Positions 17,783 through 27,225 of a DNA stretch of 64,000 nucleotides are shown here, in pieces. Origin of the DNA: a virus; IMG/VR virus record IMGVR_UViG_3300030107_004423, positions 1-64,000 of that record. One strand, given 5' to 3'. The stretch's first letter is position 1. Each line of letters begins with the position of its first letter. A model generated the notes under the pieces. It was not told where the DNA came from. It worked only from the letters and a program-made list of their open reading frames with translations, and made no database searches. The position numbers and the translations under genes were made by a program.

Positions 17783-18955
17783 TTAATCTTTCATATTTCT
17801 TTTGAAGTTTTTATATGCTTTGTCCGTTCCATCTATTTTAGTAATAATATTTCTATATTCATCTAATATGAATCTAGGATTAGATTTAAATTTAGCAGCT
17901 AATTTCATACATTTACTATAATTTAATGCAAATCCAATAACACTTGTATATTCTACAAAGAACTTTGTTATTCTATGAGACTTTTTTCCTTTAATAACAT
18001 TTATCCATTTATCTAAAATAAATCGCTTTATTAATTTTGCAAATCGCTTATTTTTCAACATAAGATTTGCCACAGGTTTCCAAGTCATTTGATAGCCTAA
18101 CCATTTAACATTACCTAAAAATTCCTTGTGTTGTGTTTTTAATCTCCAAGATACAAATTGCATCATTTGACTAGAGCTAATTAATCCTTGTTTATATGCT
18201 GCAGTGGAAAGAACGCAAGTTCCACCACCACCACCGCCACCATCATCAGCAGATTCGCTTTCTAATGCTGTTCTAATATCTGTATAAAATTTATCTAATT
18301 GAGTATCTTTTTCACCAGCAATAAAATCTTCTAATGTAATTCTTGCTGTATCCGCCCTAGTTTCTAATCCTGGCCCTATATCTCTTTCTTTACCAGCAAT
18401 ATTAATAGCACTAGTTTTCATTTTTTCGCCATAATCCCCTAACAAACTATCTTTTGCTTGATCTAGATATTCTAATACTCCCCCTGTTTTCGCCATACCA
18501 CTTTCAGTATATACTGTATCTAAAGTCGATCTGTAATTTTTCCATTCTGTACCAAAGTCAGTTTGTGTGCCTTCTCTTTGAAATAATAATTTATTTAAAT
18601 CTCCAACATAAGTTTGTCTATCTAATTCAATTCCTTCTAATTGCTCTCCATATAAATCTTCTTTAGCTGCCCACATAGTAGGATCTAATGGTTTTATAGG
18701 ATGGTCACCTTCTATACCCCATGATTTAAGAAATTCATCTAAAGTACCTTCTTCCTGTCTTTTATATATTGCTTCCCAATTTTCATATGGCATATTTGCA
18801 TCCATAGTTCCAGTTTCTATATAGCCTGATATAGCATCTATATATTGTTGCATATTTGCACCAGTAAGCGGATTTGGTAAATTTGAACCTCCTCCCCAAT
18901 TAGGGTCAGTATAATCTCCACCACCTCCAGGATCTATATCGTAATTCATATTCAT
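17783..18955 (-). CDS. Virion protein with Gly-linker and CxLSTAAY domain, 390 aa
   Basis: AAGGAGG lies just upstream of the ATG. Three parts are visible: an N-terminal Gly/Asp/Pro-rich stretch, an acidic helical middle, and after a Gly7 linker (residues 239-245) a basic C-terminal domain opening with CVLSTAAYKQGLIS (Cys247). This opening resembles the CFIATAAYG-type motif that often follows Gly-linkers in exported or virion proteins. The last 140 residues are very lysine-rich, possibly DNA-binding. Function not known; internal or tail-tip protein by position. Confidence 0.6.
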   Translation of the reverse strand: MNMNYDIDPGGGGDYTDPNWGGGSNLPNPLTGANMQQYIDAISGYIETGTMDANMPYENWEAIYKRQEEGTLDEFLKSWGIEGDHPIKPLDPTMWAAKEDLYGEQLEGIELDRQTYVGDLNKLLFQREGTQTDFGTEWKNYRSTLDTVYTESGMAKTGGVLEYLDQAKDSLLGDYGEKMKTSAINIAGKERDIGPGLETRADTARITLEDFIAGEKDTQLDKFYTDIRTALESESADDGGGGGGGTCVLSTAAYKQGLISSSQMMQFVSWRLKTQHKEFLGNVKWLGYQMTWKPVANLMLKNKRFAKLIKRFILDKWINVIKGKKSHRITKFFVEYTSVIGFALNYSKCMKLAAKFKSNPRFILDEYRNIITKIDGTDKAYKNFKRNMKD

Positions 18956-18966
18956 TTTAGGCCTCC

Positions 18967-19614
18967 TTAATATATATCTTTTTTAAATTTTATTAAATCT
19001 TTTGTTGATTCGTTCCCTCTAACAGGCAGCATTCCGCTAAATTTAATATTTTCATTAGCTCCTGATATTCTATCTGCTACATTCATTGCAGTATCAGTAG
19101 TTAAAGGTAATCTATCTACATCTATATTTCCACCCTTACCAAATATAGACATCAAATCTTCTTTTATATTTGACACCTTCTTAAGTTCTAGAGGGCCTGG
19201 TGCTTCACCTGTTAACTCGCTCATATATTTAGAAGTCATCCCTTTTCCAACTCCTTTTATACTAGAGCCTATTAAGCTTTCTGTACTCAAAGGATCTAAA
19301 GAGCTTTCATAAGTAGATTGCAAATCTTGTCTAAATCTAGGGTCTTTAGGCATATCACCAGCAAATAGATTTCCTATTGATTTTCCAAGAACATCACCAC
19401 CAGCTTGTTTAACTCCTTGAGCAATAAAACCTCCACCAGGAATAAGATAATTTAAAGCTAGTGTAGTAAATAAACTCCCTGCAGATTGGAATAATCCTGC
19501 ATTCTCTATATAATCTTGTAGCTTTTGAAAATAATCTATTTTATCTGAAGTATGTTTTGTTTTCTTAGCATAATATTGACCGCTAGACTTTCTTTCATAT
19601 TTATTCCCTGCCAT
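18967..19614 (-). CDS. Putative internal virion protein with hydrophobic segments, 215 aa
   Basis: Basic N-terminus (MAGNKYERKSSGQYYAKKTK), then a Gly/Ala-rich hydrophobic region at residues about 40-83 (LFTTLALNYLIPGGGFIAQG), then a charged C-terminal half. Such an amphipathic or hydrophobic segment without a signal peptide is usual in small ejection proteins that insert in the host envelope. No family recognised. Confidence 0.6.
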   Translation of the reverse strand: MAGNKYERKSSGQYYAKKTKHTSDKIDYFQKLQDYIENAGLFQSAGSLFTTLALNYLIPGGGFIAQGVKQAGGDVLGKSIGNLFAGDMPKDPRFRQDLQSTYESSLDPLSTESLIGSSIKGVGKGMTSKYMSELTGEAPGPLELKKVSNIKEDLMSIFGKGGNIDVDRLPLTTDTAMNVADRISGANENIKFSGMLPVRGNESTKDLIKFKKDIY

Positions 19615-19626
19615 TGTAACCTCTCT

Positions 19627-20346
19627 TTAAAATGTTCTATTGCTTGTATTTAATTCTGGATCTTGAGCTGATACAGAGCCCCTTGTCTTTATTGTCTCAG
19701 CTATATTCCATCTATATACTACTGTTATATTAGTATCATCCATATTATCAGGAGTTGTAAGTTTTACAGAATATATCTTTCCCTTTGTTAATGCATTAGT
19801 ACCTGAATCCATAGTACCTAATTTCATTTCATGTACTGTGTTTGCAGCCAAATCTACAATCTCTTGTTTTGTACAAACAGGAGACTTAGCTACAGGCAAT
19901 TCAGTGCCATCACTTTGCTCAAATATTTCGTATTTTAATGGAGTAGTACCATCCGATATAGCATTCTCTGATCTAAACAATATCTTCATTATATGACCAT
20001 TGTATGGAGCTAATAAAGTCAAATGTTCATTAGCACCTGTTAGTGCTGTTCCTTCTGAAGTAGTTTGACTACTTAAAGGAATATAAGCAGTAGTACCAGC
20101 TCTATTAAAATTACATGTATGTACTCCATAAGTATATATAGGTTTAATCATACCTCTATCTCTAGTCACTTTATTATAATTTCTTTTGTATATAGTATTT
20201 TCAACTCTAACATATTCAACTAAACCTTCTTTAGTTACTCTTAACTCTGGAACTCCAATAGATAAATCAGAAAGACTAGGAACTCCTCTTCTTATTACTA
20301 GTTTATCTTGCTTTCTTTTTAACTTATTTCTTAAAGTTTTATCCAT
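19627..20346 (-). CDS. Tail-associated structural protein, 239 aa
   Basis: After a basic N-terminus the sequence turns beta-rich (residues about 70-230, many Thr/Val/Tyr strands), like tail or receptor-adaptor proteins. The start overlaps the stop of the nozzle-type gene by one base, suggesting the two products are made together and may assemble together. No family can be named. Confidence 0.55.
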   Translation of the reverse strand: MDKTLRNKLKRKQDKLVIRRGVPSLSDLSIGVPELRVTKEGLVEYVRVENTIYKRNYNKVTRDRGMIKPIYTYGVHTCNFNRAGTTAYIPLSSQTTSEGTALTGANEHLTLLAPYNGHIMKILFRSENAISDGTTPLKYEIFEQSDGTELPVAKSPVCTKQEIVDLAANTVHEMKLGTMDSGTNALTKGKIYSVKLTTPDNMDDTNITVVYRWNIAETIKTRGSVSAQDPELNTSNRTF

Positions 20347-23300
20347 TAAATATTTTTCAACCTGTAAACTATAGATATATCATGTATTTTAAATGTACTT
20401 GGAACTTTAACAGATCCAGATTCTATTTTAAATCTTATAGAATAAGCATTAGTTATTTTAGCAGAAGGCTTTAATACAGCTATATGATCTCCTGCAGCAC
20501 CTTCTAAATTACTATCAAATTGCAACCAACTACCAGTATTATTTACCATATAAACTACATCTGCATTTAAACTTGTACCTCCAGAATAAGCTATTATTAA
20601 TTTGTATATATTCTTTCTTACTCCTGGAAATCCTAAATCATAATCTTTTGTTCTTATATCTAAATCACCTACTATAACATGCTGAGAATCATCAGTCCAT
20701 TTAAAAACACTAGTATCACTAGTTGCTGTAGTGTTGCTAGTTTGAGTTATAAGCATTGTATTTGCACCATAAACTAGATCACTATTACCATCTACAACAA
20801 AATTAGTCTTATATGCATCTACAACTCTTGTTTCTTCTAATGATTGCTGAGATCCTCTTGTCCATGATTTACTTATTGTATCATAAATAAAGCATCTTGG
20901 GTCTGTTGTACTACCACTAGATATATCATCATAAACTATTATATGTGGACCTTTTGGAAAGAATCCTACCATAGGTGTTAATTCTGTTTCACCACTACCT
21001 GAATCTGATTTGTCTGCAACTAAAAAATCTTTCCATGTAGATAAGTCTATAACTCTTCCACCTTCTTCTCCTTCTTTGACAAATAAATCTTTTACATCTT
21101 CTCCATTATAATTAAATACTCCTAAATTATTTGCCCATGTAACTCCAAGAGAAGTTCTTGCTACACTAGCAGAATGCTTTACTCCCTTATACATAATAGT
21201 ATCTTCCATAGTGGTTTTACCATCTGCATCTATACTTAATATATGTAGCTTATTCTTTTTAAATTGTAATATTCTATCCCCATAAGATTCTAAATGTACT
21301 ACCTCATCTCCATCTTGGATAGAAGCTTCATCTATCATATTTGAAGTAAATACATCATACCTATTAGGCCTAGATTTAATCATAGCATCAGGCATTTGAG
21401 TTTCATTACCTTCTCTATCTTTTATAGTAACATTACCTATAACAACTCTTCTACCTAATATAGCTGCTGTTTTAAATTTTATTTCTAGATTTGGGTCTAC
21501 TATATCATAACCAGTATTATCTTCATATGTTATTAATTCTGAGGGAGTAAATAAAGGCTCAGTCTCAGTATATAAAACTTCAGGATTAGTTTGCTCGGCT
21601 CCATTTGAATATCCTATAGCATGTTGCCATCCTTTAGTTGCATAAGTACCAGTAGACATATCCTTTATGCCTTTGTATAAATCAACTTCAGCTTGTAAAT
21701 ACCAAGTACTTGTACCAGCTTCTCTCATATATATATTTACACCTGTAATTCTATCATTCCAATACTTCAATTCATTGACACCTGTATACACACGTATAGA
21801 TGCTTTATTACTAGTAAAGTTTCCATTCATTATATTGCCTAATTCATTACTAGTACCAAGACTTCCAGCTGTATCTCCATCGAAATTAAAGTGTGGATCT
21901 CCACTACTATTTTGAATAACATGCAAAGAAGATTCTTGTCCAGTAGGATTTTCATTATCATATATCAAACTATAAGCACAATTCCATACTCTATCCCATC
22001 CAGCTCCTTCGTCATTTTCAGTAGTATATAAAGCTATATCATCAGCATCTCCATTAGCACTATATAGCCTTACATGTATAGCATGTTTTTCAGAAGGCAC
22101 ACTTCCGTAATTTGTTGCAGTACTACTTCCACCTGATCCATCTAAATCTGTCCCTGGATGTGTATTGCCACCTGATCCTGTTGATCTTGCAAGTACTGTA
22201 AATTCTGAGCTATGATCATTAGTCAATAACTCAGAAGGCCCTTTTACTTCTGCATCACCAGTATGCCAACCTTCAATTTTATATGATTGATCTACAGGAT
22301 AAGGACTTCCACTTCCTTTATCTGTTGTATAATTAGTGCTAGATGCTGCGTGTCTATTCCCTGTATAATATCTTTCTTTATTTATGTATCCTAACCATTG
22401 TGTTGTATTAGAACCTGATGCATCTGAACATCTTATAGCTCCATCCATATTATAATATACATGCTTAGCACCTGCAGTAGATCCCATGTCTAATACATTT
22501 GTGGATGACCAACTACTTAAGCTGTTATCATCAAAATACTTACTATGAACAAAGCTATCTGCATCCCCACTTGCATCACCTAGTATTAAATAATCATCTG
22601 TAGTATTAGTTTGATCTACAATTCTTAAATCTAAAGCTTCCATTATAAAAGATGGTCCAAATGTCAATGTTTGATTTGAGTTCGTTGCTGTAGTATCTGC
22701 ACTTACTTTAAATAAAGTTGCACTTATTATTTTTATAATAGTGCTGCCTGCTGCTATTCCTGTACCACTAACTGTCATACCTACAGCTAAATTTGCTGTG
22801 CTGTCACATTGAACTACATGAGGATCACTTCCAAAAGTATCTTCAGAGCTTAAAGCTGAAGAATTAGTATCACAAGTAGCATCTGTAAATGAAGTGCTAG
22901 TTGCTGTTATTTTAAAATCACAACTACCATCATTAACATCAGCATGAGATGTAACTAATACTTGATGAGTTCCAGGGGTACTTTTTCCAGCTAAAGCTAC
23001 ATTATCAGCAGCAAAAAATCCTGCACCACCAGCTAATACTAATGTATCTATTGTTCCTGCTACTTGTCTTAATTGATATGTAAAGAGATATGTAACACCA
23101 CCAGTTGGTGTCTTTGTCCATTTACCATCTATATCTTGTACTATTGTATTAGCACTAGCATTATGTTGATATAATATTTGAGTAGAGCTCCTACTAAATC
23201 CATTAGCAACAACCCAATCAGTGCCATTATCAAAACTTGAATAGCTATTAATAAGCATATTTCCTATAGAAAGATTTGCATATCTTTTATCATGAGGAAA

Positions 23301-23786
23301 TCTATGTAAACCATATCCTGGATTTATAGTAACTGTTGGTACTGTAGAATTAGCACCTTGTAAAGTAGCTACAACTAAATCAGCTGTATTAGATGTACTG
23401 CCAGGATCAGTAAATCTTATAGCTTCATCTACAACATACCCATTGCCTGGATTTGCTATTTCAAATGTAGGAATACCAGAAACATTTGTTGTTACCTTTA
23501 CACGTAAGCCAACTCCACTACCACTAGTACTTGTTTGTAAAAATGCTGTATGAGTTTGACTAGCCTGCCAAAGCCCGCTAGGAGTTGGAGTCAAATCATC
23601 TACAGTAAGTACACCAGTATCGCTAGAGCTATGAGCAATAGTACCACCCATAGTTCTGATTGTACCTTTCCTATCTACCATTATATCATCAGCTTTATAT
23701 AATTCATTTTCAGCTAAATCTCTAATGTTAGTATGGGTATTTAATCCACCAGAAAAATCTATTTGCTTAAATATATCTTTAGGCAT
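20346..23786 (-). CDS. Tail nozzle / stabilisation-type protein, 1146 aa
   Basis: The N-terminus (FSGGLNTHTNIRDLAENELY followed by D..V...G.I.T..G) has the layout found in podovirus tail tubular B / P22 gp10-like tail proteins. The C-terminal third (YGDRILQFKKNKLHIL, then ANNLGVFNYNG) fits the repeated blades of the propeller in these proteins. The middle is long and beta-rich. Residues 61-143 form a small module (VDDLTPTPS ... GYVVDEAIRFTDPG) that also occurs inside the tail fibre at 37106-42574. It likely forms the tail tube end below the connectors. A structured RNA lies just upstream. Confidence 0.7.
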   Translation of the reverse strand: MPKDIFKQIDFSGGLNTHTNIRDLAENELYKADDIMVDRKGTIRTMGGTIAHSSSDTGVLTVDDLTPTPSGLWQASQTHTAFLQTSTSGSGVGLRVKVTTNVSGIPTFEIANPGNGYVVDEAIRFTDPGSTSNTADLVVATLQGANSTVPTVTINPGYGLHRFPHDKRYANLSIGNMLINSYSSFDNGTDWVVANGFSRSSTQILYQHNASANTIVQDIDGKWTKTPTGGVTYLFTYQLRQVAGTIDTLVLAGGAGFFAADNVALAGKSTPGTHQVLVTSHADVNDGSCDFKITATSTSFTDATCDTNSSALSSEDTFGSDPHVVQCDSTANLAVGMTVSGTGIAAGSTIIKIISATLFKVSADTTATNSNQTLTFGPSFIMEALDLRIVDQTNTTDDYLILGDASGDADSFVHSKYFDDNSLSSWSSTNVLDMGSTAGAKHVYYNMDGAIRCSDASGSNTTQWLGYINKERYYTGNRHAASSTNYTTDKGSGSPYPVDQSYKIEGWHTGDAEVKGPSELLTNDHSSEFTVLARSTGSGGNTHPGTDLDGSGGSSTATNYGSVPSEKHAIHVRLYSANGDADDIALYTTENDEGAGWDRVWNCAYSLIYDNENPTGQESSLHVIQNSSGDPHFNFDGDTAGSLGTSNELGNIMNGNFTSNKASIRVYTGVNELKYWNDRITGVNIYMREAGTSTWYLQAEVDLYKGIKDMSTGTYATKGWQHAIGYSNGAEQTNPEVLYTETEPLFTPSELITYEDNTGYDIVDPNLEIKFKTAAILGRRVVIGNVTIKDREGNETQMPDAMIKSRPNRYDVFTSNMIDEASIQDGDEVVHLESYGDRILQFKKNKLHILSIDADGKTTMEDTIMYKGVKHSASVARTSLGVTWANNLGVFNYNGEDVKDLFVKEGEEGGRVIDLSTWKDFLVADKSDSGSGETELTPMVGFFPKGPHIIVYDDISSGSTTDPRCFIYDTISKSWTRGSQQSLEETRVVDAYKTNFVVDGNSDLVYGANTMLITQTSNTTATSDTSVFKWTDDSQHVIVGDLDIRTKDYDLGFPGVRKNIYKLIIAYSGGTSLNADVVYMVNNTGSWLQFDSNLEGAAGDHIAVLKPSAKITNAYSIRFKIESGSVKVPSTFKIHDISIVYRLKNI

Positions 23787-23804
23787 TCTTCTTCCTTAAA
23801 ATTA

Positions 23805-23895
23805 TACTGGATGGGGTATATTCAACAATGATAGACCCACATGAACTTAAAGGAGTAGTGAACTTTTGCGGTTCAGTACATACCCCATACCAGTA
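23805..23895 (-). promoter_or_regulatory. Long intergenic hairpin before the nozzle gene
   Basis: A 15-bp stem with one bulged base pairs 23805-23819 with 23880-23895. Its loop contains a second hairpin of 5 bp (TGAAC/GTTCA, 7-nt loop). It fills most of the only gap in this part of the late operon. There is no T-run on the late-transcript side, so an RNA processing or mRNA-stabilising structure that sets nozzle protein levels is more likely than a terminator. Confidence 0.55.
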
Positions 23896-23905
23896 ATATT
23901 TAAGT

Positions 23906-24085
23906 TTACTTGAGGATGACACCTTTAACCACAGCCTCAACTGATTCATAAATAGCTTCTATTATCTTTCCTTCAGTTTTTTCATTGATAATAGGTATAT
24001 TTATATTCTCATTTAACTCTTTAACCATTTTAGCTTTCATTTCATCATTAAAGATGTAGTTTGCTATCATATCCTTCATGTCCAT
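23906..24085 (-). CDS. Small late protein, 59 aa
   Basis: ATG with AGGAGA about seven bases upstream. The product starts MDMKDMIANYIF and is helical and charged, with alternating Lys and Glu and no membrane segment. It lies at the end of a cluster of tiny genes between phosphoesterase and nozzle genes. Too short for a family call; the ribosome binding site and fit between neighbours support it. Confidence 0.65.
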   Translation of the reverse strand: MDMKDMIANYIFNDEMKAKMVKELNENINIPIINEKTEGKIIEAIYESVEAVVKGVILK

Positions 24086-24095
24086 TTAACTTCTC

Positions 24096-24200
24096 CTATT
24101 TGCTTGACCATTCTCGCCATTTAATCTTAACAGCTATATAGCATATCCATATAGGTATTGATATAAATATACTCTTCACTATAGCTATTAATAATTCCAT
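24096..24200 (-). CDS. Tiny membrane protein, 34 aa
   Basis: The ATG overlaps the preceding stop as TAATG. The peptide is almost entirely one hydrophobic helix (LLIAIVKSIFISIPIWICYI) with a basic Trp-containing tail. Single-helix peptides of this size in late operons are often lysis regulators or membrane-located accessory proteins, but nothing specific can be shown. Confidence 0.5.
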   Translation of the reverse strand: MELLIAIVKSIFISIPIWICYIAVKIKWREWSSK

Positions 24201-24430
24201 TATTGATTCTTCCAATATCTTTTTCTAGCCTTTGCTTCAAAATAATTATCAGTAGAATCTTCTGGAGCTAAGATGTATTTATCATTTATTAAATAAAAAT
24301 CATCTTCTTCCCAACTACACACTAATCCTTCACTATCGTAATGCTCTTCAATCCTTGGATACATACAATTTAATCCTTCACCAATAATAGTAAAGGATAT
24401 TGCATATGTAAGATAAGTAGTAAAATCCAT
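24200..24430 (-). CDS. Small late protein, 76 aa
   Basis: Starts at the last base of the preceding stop (TAATG coupling). The N-terminal 20 residues are moderately hydrophobic (YLTYAISFTIIGEG), followed by an acidic Tyr/Asp/Glu-rich part with two cysteines. Could be peripheral to the membrane. No family recognised. Confidence 0.6.
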   Translation of the reverse strand: MDFTTYLTYAISFTIIGEGLNCMYPRIEEHYDSEGLVCSWEEDDFYLINDKYILAPEDSTDNYFEAKARKRYWKNQ

Positions 24431-24891
24431 TACTTTTTACCTCTTTTTAATGGTTTGTCGCTTCCCCATACTGCATCTTTATCAGTCTGTAATTCACACG
24501 TAGTTCCACCATCTCCACCAACTTCAACAACTTTATCATTTAATTTAACTTTCATTGGAGCTTTAGTTAAAACATAGTCCATTAATTTTTCTAGAGAATG
24601 GTTTGCAGCTTCATTAGCTTTAGCAGCATCTGATGGCTTTTCAGGTGGTGCAGTCATTTGTTGCAATACATTTATAAGACCTAAAGTAACAGTTGAAACT
24701 AAACCAGTAACTACAGCTAAAGCCTCAGACTTAAGGTAATAAGCAGAACCTACAAGAACTCCAACCATAATCATAATAGCTGGTACTGATTGTATTCCTA
24801 CATAATATCGTAGTGAATCAGCCATCATCCTTTTCTTAACTGCCCTCTCTTTTTTAATCTTATCTATTTCTTCTTTACTTAACTGAGCCAT
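24430..24891 (-). CDS. Two-helix membrane protein, holin candidate, 153 aa
   Basis: A basic N-terminus (KKERAVKKRM), two adjacent membrane helices at residues 36-53 and 57-77 separated by a short KSEA turn, then a long soluble C-terminal domain with a Gly-rich stretch. Two-helix membrane proteins with cytoplasmic tails occur among phage holins, and a second small holin-like gene lies upstream. However, the tail is long for a holin and the endolysin is 10 kb away, so another membrane role is possible. Confidence 0.5.
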   Translation of the reverse strand: MAQLSKEEIDKIKKERAVKKRMMADSLRYYVGIQSVPAIMIMVGVLVGSAYYLKSEALAVVTGLVSTVTLGLINVLQQMTAPPEKPSDAAKANEAANHSLEKLMDYVLTKAPMKVKLNDKVVEVGGDGGTTCELQTDKDAVWGSDKPLKRGKK

Positions 24892-25666
24892 TTATCATTT
24901 CTCCCCATACGCTAGTTTTACCTTTTATTATTTCTACTACCTCTACTTTGAAATCACCATTCTTAAACCAATCAACTATAGCAAATGCATGATTCCAATT
25001 ATGTAAATTACCTTTAAGCCATGTATTAGCTTCTGACTTCATATCCTTTAAACATCCAAGACTCCATGCTGACTGAGTACCACCTAATCCAGTCTCTGTA
25101 AATCTCTGTAAATCATGTGTATGTCCATATATAATATTTTCCTTATACGCTGATAAATGCTTTTTAGCGTGATGTATAGGAACATAATCACCATGTGTAA
25201 AGTTTAATTTGCCTATTTTGAGCTTATTAGTGCTTATATAGGGCCAATACTCATAACCTCTATCATCTAGCCTTAAAGCCTTTTTAGTCTCATATTGCGG
25301 CAAATATGGATGTTTATGTACAAAGTTATCCAACCATACTTCATGATTACCTTGTATGAAATGCCTTTCAGTACAATTTACTTTATTCAAAGAGCTGTCT
25401 ATAATATCCATACCTTTGTTAACCTGTCTCACTTCTTTGTTTAACATTGGTATTAAAACTTCTAATGGAGGTTTTTCTTTGTGCCTCCAGTGATGCGGAC
25501 TGAATGTTTCCCATTCACCTGTATCACCTAAATCTATATAGATATCGGGTCCTACTAACTCTATTGCTTTACATACTACATTTATTGCTTTTTTATCGTG
25601 TAACGGGAAATGCTTATCTGGTGTAACTATAGCTCTTTTTATTACACCATTTTTAACATTAGGCAT
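24875..25666 (-). CDS. Calcineurin-like metallophosphoesterase
   Basis: A 263-residue protein with the full metallophosphoesterase set: DKH (Asp17, His19), GD (Asp48), GNHE (106-109), HGD (158-160) and GHTH (181-184), which bind two metal ions. Substrate unknown; phage members may act on nucleotides, phosphoproteins or nucleic acid ends. AGGAGG precedes the ATG. It sits in the late operon amid small membrane proteins, unusual for an enzyme and perhaps linked to lysis or capsid maturation. Confidence 0.85.
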   Translation of the reverse strand: MPNVKNGVIKRAIVTPDKHFPLHDKKAINVVCKAIELVGPDIYIDLGDTGEWETFSPHHWRHKEKPPLEVLIPMLNKEVRQVNKGMDIIDSSLNKVNCTERHFIQGNHEVWLDNFVHKHPYLPQYETKKALRLDDRGYEYWPYISTNKLKIGKLNFTHGDYVPIHHAKKHLSAYKENIIYGHTHDLQRFTETGLGGTQSAWSLGCLKDMKSEANTWLKGNLHNWNHAFAIVDWFKNGDFKVEVVEIIKGKTSVWGEMINGSVK

Positions 25667-25674
25667 ATAGCCTC

Positions 25675-25821
25675 CTATTTTATCTCTTTAAATATCTTTA
25701 TACACATATAGATAAATGTTGCAACCCCAACTAGTAAGCTTACCACTGGTGGTACCATTTCCATAAAAGATATCCAAAAACCTCCCATTCCAACTCCTGC
25801 TGTTCTTAATGTATCTGCCAT
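25675..25821 (-). CDS. Small membrane protein, holin-like, 48 aa
   Basis: The ATG overlaps the stop of the upstream connector gene (TAATG). The N-terminal half is polar with MGGFWISFMEMV; one membrane helix follows (PPVVSLLVGVATFIYMCIKI), ending in a basic tail FKEIK. This resembles short single-span holins or anti-holins of short-tailed phages. Size and topology support it, but no sequence signature proves lysis function. Confidence 0.55.
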   Translation of the reverse strand: MADTLRTAGVGMGGFWISFMEMVPPVVSLLVGVATFIYMCIKIFKEIK

Positions 25822-26954
25822 TATCTTATTCCTACTTTAGGAGCTTGTATTTGCCTTATAGTCTTAATTAAACTCCCATCGTACTTATCTATTTTCTTAT
25901 AAAATTCTTTCATATAATATTCTTTAGCCTTAAACTCTCCTTGATCTTCCATAGCCCTAGCTTTCATATAGCATATTATAGCTCTACAAAGATATGGTGG
26001 TAAATCTAAATCAAAGTCCTCATCTTCCATTACATTTACATCACTAACTAAATAACAATGATCTCTATATGCGCCATATATTAAAGCGCTAGAATTAGCA
26101 ACTGCTGTAGTGTTAGGACTAGTATCAACATATTCTTCTTCTACGCTTGTAATGCCTGCAGATTCATCTAATACTATAGGAACATAAACTTTATTTTTTA
26201 TATACATTTGATGTTCTTCTTCTTGAGATCCATCTCCAACATCTATTGAATGTACTTGCCATAATCCTGCATTTAAAGTTGTAGTATTGTATATATAAAT
26301 ATAATCACCAGCCTCAAATATATTACCAAGCCATATATTGCTAGCATTATTTGCATTAATCTTAGATAAAACAACTCCGCTTGTAGATAATGCTTCAGCT
26401 CCTATGTCTATATTAGAAGATCCTGTAACACCTGCTACTGTTTGGTTTACTTTTGTATAAGTTTGTATTAATCCGCCATTATCTACAGCTTGTACTTTAT
26501 GAATACCATTCCATCTTGTGCTGTTTTTAATAAGTATATTTTCATTTACTGCTACTGCGCTATAAGGAGAGGATCCCCAATTAGGAGCAGTAGAAAGATG
26601 ACTTCTAATAAATGAAAGGTATCCATCCTTTACAGTCCATCCATTTAACCAGAATTTATTAGACATATTTTTTAATTCATCGCTTACCCAATATGTAGGA
26701 GAATAAGCATATTCTATTTCTAAGCCATTTGTAATAGTCTCTAAAGGACTTTGCCATTCTTCAAAAGAACCTATAGAGCTACCACCACTACTTGGTATCC
26801 ATTGACCGCCAGCAGCTTCACAAGCATCTTTAGTTGTATGGCTTCCTACAGTACAATGAGCTACAGCTTTAAATCCAGAAGATGATCTACTTTCAGATTC
26901 TACTATAGCAAGTTTATTACCTCTTATATAATATGCATATTTTTTAAATGCCAT
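25821..26954 (-). CDS. Putative connector / tail adaptor protein, 377 aa
   Basis: The start MAFKKYAYYIRGN at 26954 is preferred: AGGAG lies seven bases upstream and the overlap with the preceding gene is only 11 bp; an adjacent ATG at 26957 is possible. The central part is beta-rich. The C-terminal helices (PPYLCRAIICYMKARAMEDQ, KEYYMKEFYKKIDKY) resemble connector-type tails. A short Cys-containing insert (CTVGSHTTKDACEAAGGQW) occurs near residue 32. Its place after two other connector candidates suggests it joins portal and nozzle. Confidence 0.5.
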   Translation of the reverse strand: MAFKKYAYYIRGNKLAIVESESRSSSGFKAVAHCTVGSHTTKDACEAAGGQWIPSSGGSSIGSFEEWQSPLETITNGLEIEYAYSPTYWVSDELKNMSNKFWLNGWTVKDGYLSFIRSHLSTAPNWGSSPYSAVAVNENILIKNSTRWNGIHKVQAVDNGGLIQTYTKVNQTVAGVTGSSNIDIGAEALSTSGVVLSKINANNASNIWLGNIFEAGDYIYIYNTTTLNAGLWQVHSIDVGDGSQEEEHQMYIKNKVYVPIVLDESAGITSVEEEYVDTSPNTTAVANSSALIYGAYRDHCYLVSDVNVMEDEDFDLDLPPYLCRAIICYMKARAMEDQGEFKAKEYYMKEFYKKIDKYDGSLIKTIRQIQAPKVGIR

Positions 26955-27225
26955 CATTATCTCCTCTAGCAGGCTTATAAATACTTCTAGGTATACTTTC
27001 GTATTCATTTTCTGAATTATTTTGATTTTTACATCTAATATCTATAATTTTAATAGCATTATGAGGTATATCATAATATCTTTGATCTTTTTTTAAATCT
27101 TGTCTTTCTACTTCAATATGGGTCTCGCTTTTTAAATTTATTTCTTCCAAAGCATCTTCAATATAAGCTATAGCTAGTCCAGTTTGATTCATACCAGCTC
27201 TTTCCATTAATTTTTGAACTTTCAT
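26944..27225 (-). CDS. Small connector-like protein, 93 aa
   Basis: The start overlaps the previous stop by one base. The middle has the pattern found in head-completion proteins: an N-terminal helix, then ALEEINLKSETHIEVE and a YYDIPHNAIKIIDIRC strand. It is short, soluble and coupled on both sides to connector candidates, so a head-tail joining role is plausible. Not proven by any catalytic or binding motif. Confidence 0.45.
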   Translation of the reverse strand: MKVQKLMERAGMNQTGLAIAYIEDALEEINLKSETHIEVERQDLKKDQRYYDIPHNAIKIIDIRCKNQNNSENEYESIPRSIYKPARGDNDGI

